Source of the DNA: Streptomyces musisoli
GTDB lineage: Bacteria; Actinomycetota; Actinomycetes; Streptomycetales; Streptomycetaceae
Direction of reading: 5' to 3'
DNA: 64,000 nt
Assembly (NCBI RefSeq): GCF_016741855.1
Contig: NZ_JAERRH010000003.1
Coordinates: 124,001 to 188,000 of the forward strand
The notes under the pieces were generated by a model. It was not told the DNA's origin, did no database searches, and saw nothing but the letters and a program-made list of their open reading frames with translations. The stretch's first letter is position 1. Each line of letters opens with the position of its first letter. The position numbers and the translations under genes were made by a program. Shown here one piece after another: positions 10,200-21,712 of the stretch.

Positions 10200-10592
10200 T
10201 CAGACCTCGTGGTAGAAGCCGATGTTGACGCTGCGCGGCTCGGTGCGGTCCTGGACGATGATCTCGCCGGATCCGCCGCGCGGCAGCCGTACGGCCGCGC
10301 CGTAGCCGACGGGGTGCACGCTCTGGGCCAGGACGATCCGGACCTCGGACGCCGGGTCGGGCTGTGAGCCGCGCAGCCAGGTCAGCTGCCAGGTGCCGTC
10401 CTGGCCGCACACGAACTCCAGGTGGACGCGGGAAACGAACAGCCAGTCCTCGGGGGTGACCAGCCGGCACATCGCCGCGTCCCGGCCGACCCGCAGCACG
10501 GCGCCGGGCTCGCTGGGCGCCTCGGCCATCGTCATACCGGCCGTGGCACCCGCGTCCGCCCCGGAGACGGCGGCCATGGTGAGTTCGAGCAC
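10200..10592 (-). CDS. FHA-like domain protein
   Basis: A 130-residue protein whose centre reads VLRVGRDAAMCRLVTPEDWLFVSRVHLEF. The arrangement GRD...SRxH is the phosphothreonine-binding core of forkhead-associated domains (Arg and Ser/His contacts). The C-terminus, VNIGFYHEV, is unusual. It would be a small phosphopeptide-binding adaptor, possibly for Ser/Thr kinase signalling, but no kinase is encoded nearby. GTG at 10592 was chosen for the GGGGGAG ribosome site 6 bases upstream; the open frame continues much further upstream without coding character. It is divergent from the DUF1992 gene. Confidence 0.65.
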   Translation of the reverse strand: MLELTMAAVSGADAGATAGMTMAEAPSEPGAVLRVGRDAAMCRLVTPEDWLFVSRVHLEFVCGQDGTWQLTWLRGSQPDPASEVRIVLAQSVHPVGYGAAVRLPRGGSGEIIVQDRTEPRSVNIGFYHEV

Positions 10593-10691
10593 GAGCGCTC
10601 CCCCTGAAACGTCCTTGTACGGTGGGCGGATTGCCGTACCGCCGCCGCATGATAAAACGCCCGAGGCGGTCCCGTCCGGCACAATGGGTCC

Positions 10692-11126
10692 ATGACCGAG
10701 CGAAAGCCACCGGGTGTTCCGTTCGAGTCCTGGGTGGACAAGCAGATCCGGGACGCGCAGGGGCGCGGCGAGTTCGACCGGCTGCCGGGTGCGGGGGCGC
10801 CGCTGCCCGCGGAGATCGAGTCCGCGTACGACGAACTGTGGTGGGTCAGGCGGAAGATGGTGCGGGAGGGGCTGGCCGTGCTGCCGCCCACGCTCGCGCT
10901 GCGCAAAGAGGCGGAGGACGCGCTGGCGGCGGCCTACGCGGCGCCCTCGGAGCGGATCGCCCGGAAGATCATCGAGGACGTCAACGTGCGGATCAAGGAC
11001 ATGATGTTCAAGCCGCCGCCCGGCCCTCCCCTGGGGAAGAAGCCGTACGACGTGGAAGAGGTCGTACGCGAATGGCGGCAGCGCAGGTCCACCGCCGAGG
11101 GAAACCCCCCGGGGCCGGCCGTCTAG
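10692..11126 (+). CDS. DUF1992 (DnaJ homologue C28-like) protein
   Basis: A 144-residue protein. The N-terminal 70 residues match DUF1992: SWVDKQIRDAQGRGEFDRLPGAGAPLP, then a helical segment ELWWVRRKMVREGLAVLPPTLALRKE. In eukaryotes this domain occurs in DNAJC28; in bacteria it stands alone and its role is unknown. The rest is helical (ARKIIEDVNVRIKDMMFKPP) with a basic end. It is a soluble cytoplasmic protein. Its stop codon abuts the first unit of a degenerate tandem repeat array that fills the whole gap to the convergent neighbour. Confidence 0.8.
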   Translation: MTERKPPGVPFESWVDKQIRDAQGRGEFDRLPGAGAPLPAEIESAYDELWWVRRKMVREGLAVLPPTLALRKEAEDALAAAYAAPSERIARKIIEDVNVRIKDMMFKPPPGPPLGKKPYDVEEVVREWRQRRSTAEGNPPGPAV

Positions 11127-11434
11127 CAGGCGCCCGGCGAGTCCCCGGCCATCGCCCAGGCCGACCGCGCAAGAGGCGTCCGGCGGACTTCCGGCCATCG
11201 CGCATGGTCAGCCGCAACAGACGCGCCGGGCAACCCCCGGGCATTCGCGCACGATCAGCCGCGCAACCGGCGTCCGGCGAAGACCCGGGCGTCGCGCACG
11301 GTCAACCGGGCGCATGGTCAGCCGTGCAAGAGGCGTCCGGTGAACACCCGGGCGTCGCGCACGGTCAGCCGCGCAGCCGGCGTCCGGTGAACACCCGGGC
11401 GTCGCGCGCGGTCAGCCGTGCAGCAGGCGTCCGG
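11126..11434. repeat. Seven-copy degenerate ~47-bp tandem repeat
   Basis: Copies start near 11126, 11169, 11214, 11263, 11326, 11373 and 11420. Each contains GCAnnnGGCGTCCGGnGAA followed by CCCGGGCGTCGCGCACGGTC. Copies 5-6 are almost identical and outer copies are diverged. The array begins at the stop of DUF1992 and the last copy runs into the 3' end of the convergent gene, encoding its terminal AGRLLHG. The period is not a multiple of three, so it is not a coding repeat. Confidence 0.8.
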
Positions 11435-12668
11435 CGAGTTCGCGGTAGTCGCGCAGGGCGAGCCGTAGCCGTTCGGTGTCGGTCTCGGCGCCGGATCCGC
11501 GGCCCTCGGTGCCCTCCCAGGACATCCGCAGGGTGCGGCGCCGCCGGGTCACGGCCTCGCTGAACCGCGCGGCGATCTCCTCCAGCGTCCGGTCGGCCTG
11601 CTCGACGGCCTCCCTGGGTTCGTCGACGAAACCGCCGACGAGCTCCCGCATCCGCCGCTCCCACTGCTCGGTCTCGTCATGGGGGAGCAGCGGCGCACCG
11701 GTGCCGGATGGAGCGGGGGCGGCCGCCCCGCCGGTCGGTGAGGCGTCAGGGGTCGTGGGCGTACCGGACGCCCCGGTGCCGGCCGGAGCGGTGGTGCCGC
11801 CGGAGAGCGGCATACCGCCGGGGGCCGCGGTTCCGCCGGGGGCTCCGGGGCTGCTGGGGGCCGCGGTCCCGCCCGAGGCCGGGCTGCCGGGGGCCGCCGA
11901 TTCGCCGGTGGCCGTGGGGCTGCCGGGGGCCGTCGGCCAGGTGTCCGGTGCCGGGGAGCCGGTCGTGCCGGCCTCCCGTCGGCCCGTGCTGCCAGGGGCG
12001 GGCGCGCCCAGACCGTTGTCCGGCATCCGGCCCTCCTCCTCGATCAGCGCCCGCTCCGTACGGTGGCTGGCGGTGAAGCCCGCGTCGACCCCCGGGCCCA
12101 GGTCCTCCGTACCGGGACGCAGCCCTTCCGTGCCGTGCCACTGCCCGGCACCCGCGCCGGCCTGCCCCTCACCCGGCGCCGTCCGGCTCGTAGCCGCCCC
12201 GGTCTGGCCCTCCTCCGGCGCCGTCCGGCTCGTAGCCGGCCCGGTCTGCCCTTCACCCGGTGCCGTCTGCATCGTGGCCGGTCCGGTCCGGCCTTCACCC
12301 GGTGCCGTCCGGCTCGTAACCGGGCCGGCCTGCCCCTCGCCCGGTGCCGTGGCCTGCCTCGTGGACTCGGGTACTCCCGCCGGTCCGGGCGGCGGCTGGG
12401 GTGTGTACTCCGGGGCCCGGTCGTCGCCCGTGAGGCCCTCCCGGCCGGGGCCGGTCGAACCGGGCAGCCGGCCCGCGGGCCCGCCGGGCGCCGGCTCCCC
12501 GGGCAGCCGTTCCTCGGACCGGGGCTCTCTCGGCACGCGCCGTCCCGGCGCCGCGTCCCCCGGCGCCCACTCGTCCTGCGCTGTCCGCTCGTCTCCCGGC
12601 ACGGCCTCGCCGGCCGGCCCCTGTGGGGGGCGCCGGGCGTCGCCCGGGTCGCTCGTCCTGTCCGGCAT
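11412..12668 (-). CDS. Proline/glycine-rich protein with C-terminal helical domain, function unknown
   Basis: A 418-residue protein. About residues 1-330 are low-complexity (Pro, Gly, Thr, Ala, Glu), including five to six near-repeats of TAPGEGQTGPATSR and then TAAPGG-type runs; this part is surely disordered. The last 90 residues form a charged helical domain, WERRMRELVGGFVDEPREAVEQADRTLEEIAARF. This resembles the domain in the preceding gene (VQERFVDSPREAVAEADRLLGEVAAVRG), so the two share a module. ATG at 12668 lies 5 bases after the upstream stop, inside AAGGAGAG spacing, which indicates coupling. I do not recognise a function; an envelope or stress role is only a guess. Confidence 0.65.
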   Translation of the reverse strand: MPDRTSDPGDARRPPQGPAGEAVPGDERTAQDEWAPGDAAPGRRVPREPRSEERLPGEPAPGGPAGRLPGSTGPGREGLTGDDRAPEYTPQPPPGPAGVPESTRQATAPGEGQAGPVTSRTAPGEGRTGPATMQTAPGEGQTGPATSRTAPEEGQTGAATSRTAPGEGQAGAGAGQWHGTEGLRPGTEDLGPGVDAGFTASHRTERALIEEEGRMPDNGLGAPAPGSTGRREAGTTGSPAPDTWPTAPGSPTATGESAAPGSPASGGTAAPSSPGAPGGTAAPGGMPLSGGTTAPAGTGASGTPTTPDASPTGGAAAPAPSGTGAPLLPHDETEQWERRMRELVGGFVDEPREAVEQADRTLEEIAARFSEAVTRRRRTLRMSWEGTEGRGSGAETDTERLRLALRDYRELAGRLLHG

Positions 12669-12673
12669 GGGGC

Positions 12674-13348
12674 TCAGCTCTCCTTCGGTCGGCTCCGGTG
12701 AAGGGCCCACGGGGTGTGCGAGCGGGCGTGGGAGCGGCTCCCGGCAGGGGCCGTGGAGCGGCCCGTGCCGCCCGGAGCCCGGTGCCGCCCGGAGTCGGCG
12801 CTCGTCAGGTCGTCGAAGAGGGCGCGGGCGCCGAGCAGCGCCGAACGCATCTCCTCGGTCCGGGTACCGTCCTCGCCCGCGCCGCCGTCGGCCCCGGTGG
12901 CCACGCGGTGCACCTGCCGGTAGCCGTCGACGTGGTCGGCGTGGTGCACGGACAGGGCGGCGAGCTGTTCGTCGTACCGCCCGCCGTCGGGGTAGCCGCG
13001 CACCGCGGCCACTTCGCCGAGCAGCCGGTCGGCCTCGGCCACCGCCTCCCGCGGGGAGTCGACGAAGCGCTCCTGCACGGCCGTCCAGCGGTCCGCGTAC
13101 CGCTGTCGTTCGGCGCCGTCCAGCGGCCGTTCGTGCAGGTCACCGTGGCGTTCGACGCGCTCGGTCAGCTCTCGTTCGGCGGCCTTGGTGTCCCCGTCGT
13201 GCATCGCCACGGTCCGCTCGTACTCGGGCCCGAAGCGCCGCTTCAGGCCGCCGCCGTGCCGTCCGCGGCTGCGCAGGAACAGGGTGGCCGCGCCGAGGAC
13301 CACGACCGCCGCGATCACGATCAGCAGAATGATCAACCCTGTGGACAT
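12674..13348 (-). CDS. Single-pass membrane protein with conserved helical domain
   Basis: A 224-residue protein. Residues 3-26 form a transmembrane helix (GLIILLIVIAAVVVLGAATL), followed by a basic RSRGRHGGGLKRRFGPEY stretch, giving an N-out, C-in topology. Residues 40-160 are a charged helical domain including ERTVAMHDGDTKAAERELTERVER and AVQERFVDSPREAVAEADRLLGEVA; the second element reappears in the next gene. Proteins of this layout are common in Streptomyces without an assigned function. Start ATG 13348. It is the first gene of a two-gene unit and is divergent from the GNAT gene. Confidence 0.7.
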   Translation of the reverse strand: MSTGLIILLIVIAAVVVLGAATLFLRSRGRHGGGLKRRFGPEYERTVAMHDGDTKAAERELTERVERHGDLHERPLDGAERQRYADRWTAVQERFVDSPREAVAEADRLLGEVAAVRGYPDGGRYDEQLAALSVHHADHVDGYRQVHRVATGADGGAGEDGTRTEEMRSALLGARALFDDLTSADSGRHRAPGGTGRSTAPAGSRSHARSHTPWALHRSRPKES

Positions 13349-13518
13349 GCTTGCCTTCCGGTCGGACCGGCCCCGCCGGCCGGTTCTCCCTTCGGGTGAC
13401 CCGGAACCCGGCGGACAAACGGCCTTCCCCGGCGCGCCGAGGGGCACGCAGCCCTGGTGCCGGCCGCGCCGGGGGCCGCACAAATCGGGTTGCGGGGCGT
13501 AGGGCACGGCTCCCGACA

Positions 13519-17397
<3,879 letters not shown>

Positions 17398-17465
17398 CCC
17401 ACCCAGAGAACCGAAAAACCACGCACCCACCCGCACCCCACAACCCCGGCCCACGACACCCACCC

Positions 17466-17493
17466 AGGGGCGCGAGGAACTGCGCGACCAGCC
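17466..17493 (-). repeat. Dispersed 28-bp extragenic element, solo copy
   Basis: On the minus strand this reads GGCTGGTCGCGCAGTTCCTC followed by GCGCCCCT. It matches 27 of 28 bases of the core in each of the three 110-bp repeats at 44.9-45.2 kb (44896-44923 and its repeats). It lies in the A/C-rich gap between two convergent genes. Confidence 0.7.
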
Positions 17494-17575
17494 ACCACCC
17501 ACCCGCACCCGACGACGAACCGCGCGCCCACCCCCAACGCCCCCGCGCCAAGAACAGCACGCACCGGACCCCCGC

Positions 17576-18244
17576 TCAGCCCAGGCGCAGCCGAACCGTG
17601 CCGTCGGCCGCCGCCTCGACCCGTACCTGCGTGAGATCCCGCACCGCCACGTCGGGCTCGTGGCGGACGGCCCGCGGACCGACGCCCACGACCCGCATCC
17701 CCGCCGCACGCCCCGCCGCGATACCCGCCCCGGAGTCCTCGAAGACGACGCAGTCGGCCGGGTCGACACCCAGCTCCGCCGCGCCCTTCAGGAAACCCTC
17801 GGGGTCGGGCTTGCTCGCGCCCACCGACTCGGCGGTGACCCGCACCGCGGGCAGACGCAGCCCGGCGGCGTCCATCCGGGCGGTGGCCAGGGCGACGTCG
17901 GCGGAGGTCACCAGCGCGTGCGGGAGCCCGTCCAGCGAGGCGAGAAACGCTCCGGCGCCGGCGATCTCGATCACGCCGTCGGTGTCGGCGGTCTCCTCCG
18001 CGAGCATCCGGGCGTTGTCGGCGAGGTTCTCCTCCACGGGCCGGCCGGGAAGCAGCAACGCCATCGAGGCGTGGCCCTGCCGCCCGTGCACGACGCTCAT
18101 CACCTCGTCGCCGTCCAGCCCGTTCCGCTCGGCCCAGCGCCGCCAGATGCGCTCGACGACGGCGTCCGAGTTGACGAGGGTGCCGTCCATGTCCAGTAGG
18201 AGGGCGCGGGCGGTGAGGACAGTGGGCGTGGCGGTGGCCGGCAT
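17576..18244 (-). CDS. HAD-superfamily sugar-phosphatase-like hydrolase
   Basis: A 222-residue HAD phosphatase of the beta-phosphoglucomutase-like subfamily. Motif I is LLLDMDGTLVNSD (nucleophile and acid/base Asp), motif II is ALVTSAD, the Lys motif III is SVGASKPDPEGFLKGA, and motif IV is DCVVFEDSGAGIAAGRAAGM. The cap between residues 20 and 85 is helical. It probably dephosphorylates a hexose or sugar-alcohol phosphate. ATG at 18244 is preceded by TGGAG at 6 bases; an earlier in-frame ATG lacks one. It is monocistronic, in the same direction as the Mn exporter gene upstream. Confidence 0.8.
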   Translation of the reverse strand: MPATATPTVLTARALLLDMDGTLVNSDAVVERIWRRWAERNGLDGDEVMSVVHGRQGHASMALLLPGRPVEENLADNARMLAEETADTDGVIEIAGAGAFLASLDGLPHALVTSADVALATARMDAAGLRLPAVRVTAESVGASKPDPEGFLKGAAELGVDPADCVVFEDSGAGIAAGRAAGMRVVGVGPRAVRHEPDVAVRDLTQVRVEAAADGTVRLRLG

Positions 18245-18326
18245 CGGCAGCTCCAGGTGCGTGAAGACCCCGTGCCGGAGGGGCGACGGGCGGGACAAGG
18301 CGGCCCCGCCCGCCGGTCAGGGAAAA

Positions 18327-18370
18327 CGGGCGGGAGCCACTTTGTTCCCTCACGGTACAAAACCCGCCCG
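18327..18370 (-). terminator. Possible terminator of the Mn exporter transcript
   Basis: Read on the minus strand, 8-bp arms CGGGCGGG and CCCGCCCG are separated by 28 bases and followed by TTTTCC, 45 bases after the stop of the exporter gene. The long loop makes this uncertain. Confidence 0.35.
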
Positions 18371-18414
18371 CGATTCCGCCACACCCTCCGGCGAGCATTC
18401 ATCCGCCGTTCGCC

Positions 18415-18996
18415 TCAGCCGCGCACGGCCTCCCACAGGCTCCACACGCCGAGCGCCAGCATCAGCAGCGCCGCGATCTGCGTGATCAGCCGCAGCGGCA
18501 CCCGCTTCATCAGGGCCTTTCCGCCGACGATGCCGAGTCCGGCGACGGCCCACAGACCGAGCACGGCCCCGAGCCCGACGGAGACCGGGTCGTCGTAGCG
18601 GGCGGCGAGGTTGGCGGTCATGATCTGGGTGAGATCACCGAACTCGGCGACCAGGATGAGCATGAAGCCCGTGCCCGCGACCTTCCAGAAGGACTGGTCG
18701 GCGGGCTTCTTCACCTCTTCCTCCTCCTCGCCCTTCTTCAGCAGCAGCACCGCGGCACCACCGAGGAACAGGACGCCGGTGAGGGCGTGCACGATCTGCT
18801 GCGGCAGCAGGTTCAGCACGCTGCCGGCCGCCACGGCGAGCACGACATGCAGCAGGAAGGCGGCGGCGACGCCCGCGAAGACGTACGAGGCGCGGTAGCG
18901 GGTGCCGAGGACGAGCCCGGCGAGTGCGGTCTTGTCCGGCAGTTCGGCGAGGAAGATGACGCCGAAGACGAGCGCCGTCACGGTGATGCTGATCAA
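18415..18996 (-). CDS. TMEM165/GDT1 family (UPF0016) Mn2+ exporter
   Basis: A 193-residue, six-helix membrane protein. It has the two inverted-repeat signature motifs, AELPDKTALAGLVLG (residues 18-32) and AEFGDLTQIMTANLAARY (second half), joined by an acidic/basic cytosolic loop LLKKGEEEEEVKKP. Members of this family (for example MneA) export Mn2+ or Ca2+ from the cytosol. A yybP-ykoY-type Mn riboswitch lies in the leader, which strongly supports a manganese function. The start is a TTG at 18996 with GAGG just upstream. The first motif has Pro in place of the usual Gly. Confidence 0.88.
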   Translation of the reverse strand: MISITVTALVFGVIFLAELPDKTALAGLVLGTRYRASYVFAGVAAAFLLHVVLAVAAGSVLNLLPQQIVHALTGVLFLGGAAVLLLKKGEEEEEVKKPADQSFWKVAGTGFMLILVAEFGDLTQIMTANLAARYDDPVSVGLGAVLGLWAVAGLGIVGGKALMKRVPLRLITQIAALLMLALGVWSLWEAVRG

Positions 18997-19100
18997 GGGT
19001 CCTCAATCGGTCGGGCTGCCCCACCGAGAGTGCGGTACGTCACACGATGACACCTCGGCATGGCAGCACACATGGCACCCGTACCGGGGGGCACGGGCGT

Positions 19101-19222
19101 GCACTGCTTGCCGAAGGTCTCGCTGGCCGACCTCGATGAACGACGGTCCGCCTCCGGGCGCCGGCTCAGGCTCGCTGAGCAGTATGTCGACGGTCCGGCG
19201 AAGAGCTACTCCCCTTCTGCGC
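19101..19222 (-). promoter_or_regulatory. yybP-ykoY manganese riboswitch
   Basis: On the minus strand the leader contains AGGGGAGTAGCTC (19205-19217) and, about 85 bases later, GGCCAGCGAGACCTTCGGC (near 19110-19128). These are the two conserved L1/L3 internal-loop strands of the yybP-ykoY aptamer, which form the Mn2+ pocket. A GTCGACATAC segment follows the first strand as in the family. The aptamer ends about 105 bases before the TTG start of the TMEM165-type exporter, leaving room for an expression platform with a GTACCGG-rich hairpin. Elevated Mn2+ would switch on export. Confidence 0.8.
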
Positions 19223-19378
19223 CACCCATCGTACGGGATGTGAAAGTTCGCCCATAAACCTTGTCGTGACATGAACGCGTCACTAACTTCTAACCAAGCG
19301 CTCACCCCCCGGTCACGCGACCCCGCGAGCATTCCCTCGCTCGCGTCCAACACCCCCACCCCACCAGGGAGTTCACTC

Positions 19379-20023
19379 ATGCGGAAGTTCTACGCGCGTC
19401 GACGGACGAGCATACTCGCGGCCCTCACCGGCCTGCTGGCCTCCGTCGCCCTGTTCAACGCCCCGAGCGCCTCCGCCGCCCTCCCCACGCCGGTCAGCGC
19501 CGCCACCGCCCGCAGCTACCTCTCCCAGCTCACCGTGGCCACCGAGAACCGCACCGGCTACGACCGCGACCTCTTCCCGCTCTGGATCACCATCTCCGGC
19601 ACCTGCAACACCCGCGAATGGATCCTCAAGCGGGACGGCTCCAACGTGGTCACCAACTCCGCCTGCACCGCCACCAGCGGCAGCTGGTACTCCCCCTACG
19701 ACGGGGCCACCTGGACCGCCGCCTCCGACCTCGACATCGACCACCTCGTCCCGCTCGCCGAGGCATGGGACTCCGGCGCGAGCAAGTGGACCACCGCCCA
19801 GCGCCAGGCCTTCGCCAACGACGTCACCCACCCCCAGCTCCTCGCGGTCACCGACAACGTCAACCAGGCCAAGGGCGACCAGGACCCGGCCACCTGGATG
19901 CCGTCCCGCACGGCGTACCGCTGCACCTACGTCCGCGCCTGGGTCCAGGTGAAGTACTACTACGACCTCTCGGTCGACTCCGCCGAGAAGAGCGCGCTGA
20001 CGAACTACCTGGCGAGCTGCTGA
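19379..20023 (+). CDS. Secreted HNH endonuclease family protein (DUF1524/GmrSD type)
   Basis: A 214-residue secreted protein. The signal peptide is RKFYARRRTSILAALTGLLAS with a cleavage site near ASA-A (about residue 36). The catalytic region SDLDIDHLVPLAEAWDSGASKW carries the DxDH metal/nucleophile histidine and is followed by an Asn motif, AVTDNVNQAKGDQDPATWMP, completing the HNH fold. Two cysteine pairs (CNTR...CTATS; YRCTY...LASC) suggest disulfides outside the cell. Such proteins act as extracellular nucleases in Streptomyces. ATG at 19379 follows AGGGAG. It is a single gene with a strong hairpin after the stop. Confidence 0.88.
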   Translation: MRKFYARRRTSILAALTGLLASVALFNAPSASAALPTPVSAATARSYLSQLTVATENRTGYDRDLFPLWITISGTCNTREWILKRDGSNVVTNSACTATSGSWYSPYDGATWTAASDLDIDHLVPLAEAWDSGASKWTTAQRQAFANDVTHPQLLAVTDNVNQAKGDQDPATWMPSRTAYRCTYVRAWVQVKYYYDLSVDSAEKSALTNYLASC

Positions 20024-20050
20024 GACCCCGCACCGCCGACAGCGCCACAG

Positions 20051-20079
20051 GGTCCGCGGCCGCACGCCGGCCGCGGGCC
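20051..20079 (+). terminator. Hairpin terminator after nuclease gene
   Basis: A 9-bp perfect core (CCGCGGCCG with CGGCCGCGG), extended by three further pairs including one wobble, encloses loop CACGC 28 bases after the stop codon. Confidence 0.7.
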
Positions 20080-20178
20080 CGCCCCGGCAGGCCGCTCCTC
20101 GCGCCGGAGCCGCACCCCGCACCCCGCACCCGGCGCCGGGCTCCGCGGCGAGCCGTTCAGCGACGCGCACAGGTCCCG

Positions 20179-20826
20179 TCAGGAGACCGGCCTGCGGCGC
20201 ATCACGAAGCCCGCCACCGCGCCCGCTCCGAACAGTGCGGCGACCGACACCCCCGTGGCCAGCCAGGTCGCGCCCAGCCACTGGGCGCCGTAGTAGCCGA
20301 GCGCCACGCTGTACGCGGCCCAGGACAGGCCGGCCAGGGCGGACCAGGGCAGGAAGTCGCGGGCGCGGCGATGGGCGGCGCCAGCGCAGAACGAGACGAC
20401 CGAGCGGCCGGCGGGGGCGAAGCGGGCGAGTACGACCAGCGCGCCACCGCCCCGGGCGAGCGCGTCACCGAGACGTTCCTGCGCGGTGGTCAGCCGCCGG
20501 GAGCGGGCTATCGCCCGGTCCAGCCGCTCCCCGCCCCGCCAGGCCAGCCGGTAGGCCACGGCGTCGCCCAGCACCGAGGCGGTCGCGGCGCACAGGATCA
20601 GGGCCAGGATGTCCGGCACCTCGTGCGGGACCCGGCCCGTCGCCGCACCGGAGCCCGCCGCGGCCGCCGTGCCGGCGGTGATGACGAGCACCCCGCTGGG
20701 CAGTACCGGCAGGAACACGTCGAGCAGCACCGACACGGCCACCACGGCATAGATCCATGGTCCGGCCGCCAGCGACCCCACGCTCTCGAACACGACGACT
20801 CCCGTCACTCCCCCGTTGACAGCCAT
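20179..20826 (-). CDS. DedA family membrane protein
   Basis: A 215-residue DedA/VTT protein. It has the family's reentrant helices: LPVLPSGVLVITAGT (residues 40-55) and ALVVLARFAPAGRSVVSFCAGAA (residues 128-150), the latter containing the conserved R-x-x-P-x-x-R/G pattern (RFAPAGR). Helices at the N- and C-termini complete the fold. DedA proteins act in undecaprenyl phosphate or phospholipid translocation and in membrane potential maintenance. A proline/glycine-rich GSGAATGRVPHEVP linker follows the first reentrant loop. ATG at 20826. It is in tandem behind the DoxX gene, 90 bases downstream. Confidence 0.82.
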   Translation of the reverse strand: MAVNGGVTGVVVFESVGSLAAGPWIYAVVAVSVLLDVFLPVLPSGVLVITAGTAAAAGSGAATGRVPHEVPDILALILCAATASVLGDAVAYRLAWRGGERLDRAIARSRRLTTAQERLGDALARGGGALVVLARFAPAGRSVVSFCAGAAHRRARDFLPWSALAGLSWAAYSVALGYYGAQWLGATWLATGVSVAALFGAGAVAGFVMRRRPVS

Positions 20827-20916
20827 ACAGCGTACGCCGGGGGTGTGACAGGAGGTTCGCGGGGGGTGTGTGGGGTGATCACAGGATGTTCACGGCGCGG
20901 TGGCCGTCCGCGCCGG

Positions 20917-21369
20917 TCAGGCCGCGACCGTGGTCCGCTCCGCCGCGGGCCGGTCGTCCGCCGCCGCACGCCGGCCGACGACCCGGTCCAGGCCGAAGGC
21001 GCCGGAGCCGGTGAAGACCAGCAGGAAGAACGCCCAGCAGAACAGCACCGACAGCTCGCCGCCGTTCTGGATGGGCCACAGGGCGGCCTGCTGGTGGACG
21101 TCGAAGTAGGCGTACGCCATCGAGCCGGAGGCGATCAGCGCGGCACCGCGGGTGCCGAGGCCGAGCAGCACCAGGGCACCGGCGGCCAGCTGGATCACGG
21201 CCGCGTACCAGCCGGGCCAGGTGCCGGCCGCGATCGTGCCGCCGGTGCCGGCGGCGCCGCCGAGGACGCCGAACAGGGAGGCGGCGCCGTGCACCGCGAA
21301 GAGCAGGCCGATGACGATGCGGAAGACCCCGAGGACATAGGGCTGAGCGGCGTTGAGACGTGCGGACAT
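20917..21369 (-). CDS. DoxX family membrane protein
   Basis: A 150-residue, four-helix DoxX protein: VLGVFRIVIGLLFAVHGAASLFG (helix 1), a hydrophobic LAAGALVLLGLGTRGAALIASGSMAYAY block, and WPIQNGGELSVLFCWAFFLLVFTGSGAFGLD with the family's conserved NGGE. DoxX proteins are redox-linked membrane proteins; a mycobacterial member works with superoxide dismutase and a thiosulphate sulfurtransferase. An IdeR/DmdR-type iron box 85 bases upstream implies derepression in iron shortage. ATG at 21369 follows GGAGGAG. Confidence 0.82.
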   Translation of the reverse strand: MSARLNAAQPYVLGVFRIVIGLLFAVHGAASLFGVLGGAAGTGGTIAAGTWPGWYAAVIQLAAGALVLLGLGTRGAALIASGSMAYAYFDVHQQAALWPIQNGGELSVLFCWAFFLLVFTGSGAFGLDRVVGRRAAADDRPAAERTTVAA

Positions 21370-21453
21370 GAGGGATGACTCCTCTTCGGTGTCTGTCGGG
21401 CCGGCCGGGGACTGGGGAGGCCGGTCGTGGGGGCGGCGGTACCGAACGGAGCC

Positions 21454-21472
21454 ATAGGTTAGGCACACCTAA
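21454..21472. promoter_or_regulatory. Iron box (DmdR/IdeR-type operator)
   Basis: ATAGGTTAGGCACACCTAA matches the actinobacterial iron-repressor consensus TTAGGTTAGGCTNACCTAA at about 17 of 19 positions and is a good dyad. It lies 85 bases upstream of the DoxX start. Confidence 0.75.
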
Positions 21473-21483
21473 TCAGTGCTTGC

Positions 21484-21513
21484 AAGTTCAACATCTGGCC
21501 ATGTTGTGAACTT
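21484..21513. promoter_or_regulatory. Inverted repeat next to the iron box
   Basis: AAGTTCAACAT and ATGTTGTGAACTT form an imperfect dyad (two-base insertion) with a 6-base centre, 11 bases beyond the iron box. It may be a second operator for the DoxX promoter. Confidence 0.35.
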
Positions 21514-21712
21514 TCCACGCACGGCACGCGGGCATGCGGCAGCGGCGGCCCGGCCGCGCAACTCCTCGCCCGCTCATCGGAGATGGGGTCCGGGCCGGGC
21601 CGCTATGAGAGTGATCACATCGGCGGTCGCGCTCGCGCGGGGCCGCGCCCGTCCGGCGCCCCGCCGCTGCGGGGCCGCCTCCGCCCGGCGCCCGGCCGGT
21701 GCGGGGCCGCGT

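Noticed and set aside
11126..11434. CRISPR array
   Set aside because: Repeats are contiguous and degenerate with no unique spacers, and no cas gene is present.
19003..19380. Minus-strand 125-codon frame upstream of the Mn exporter gene
   Set aside because: It covers the riboswitch aptamer; conserved RNA motifs explain the sequence better than a protein does.
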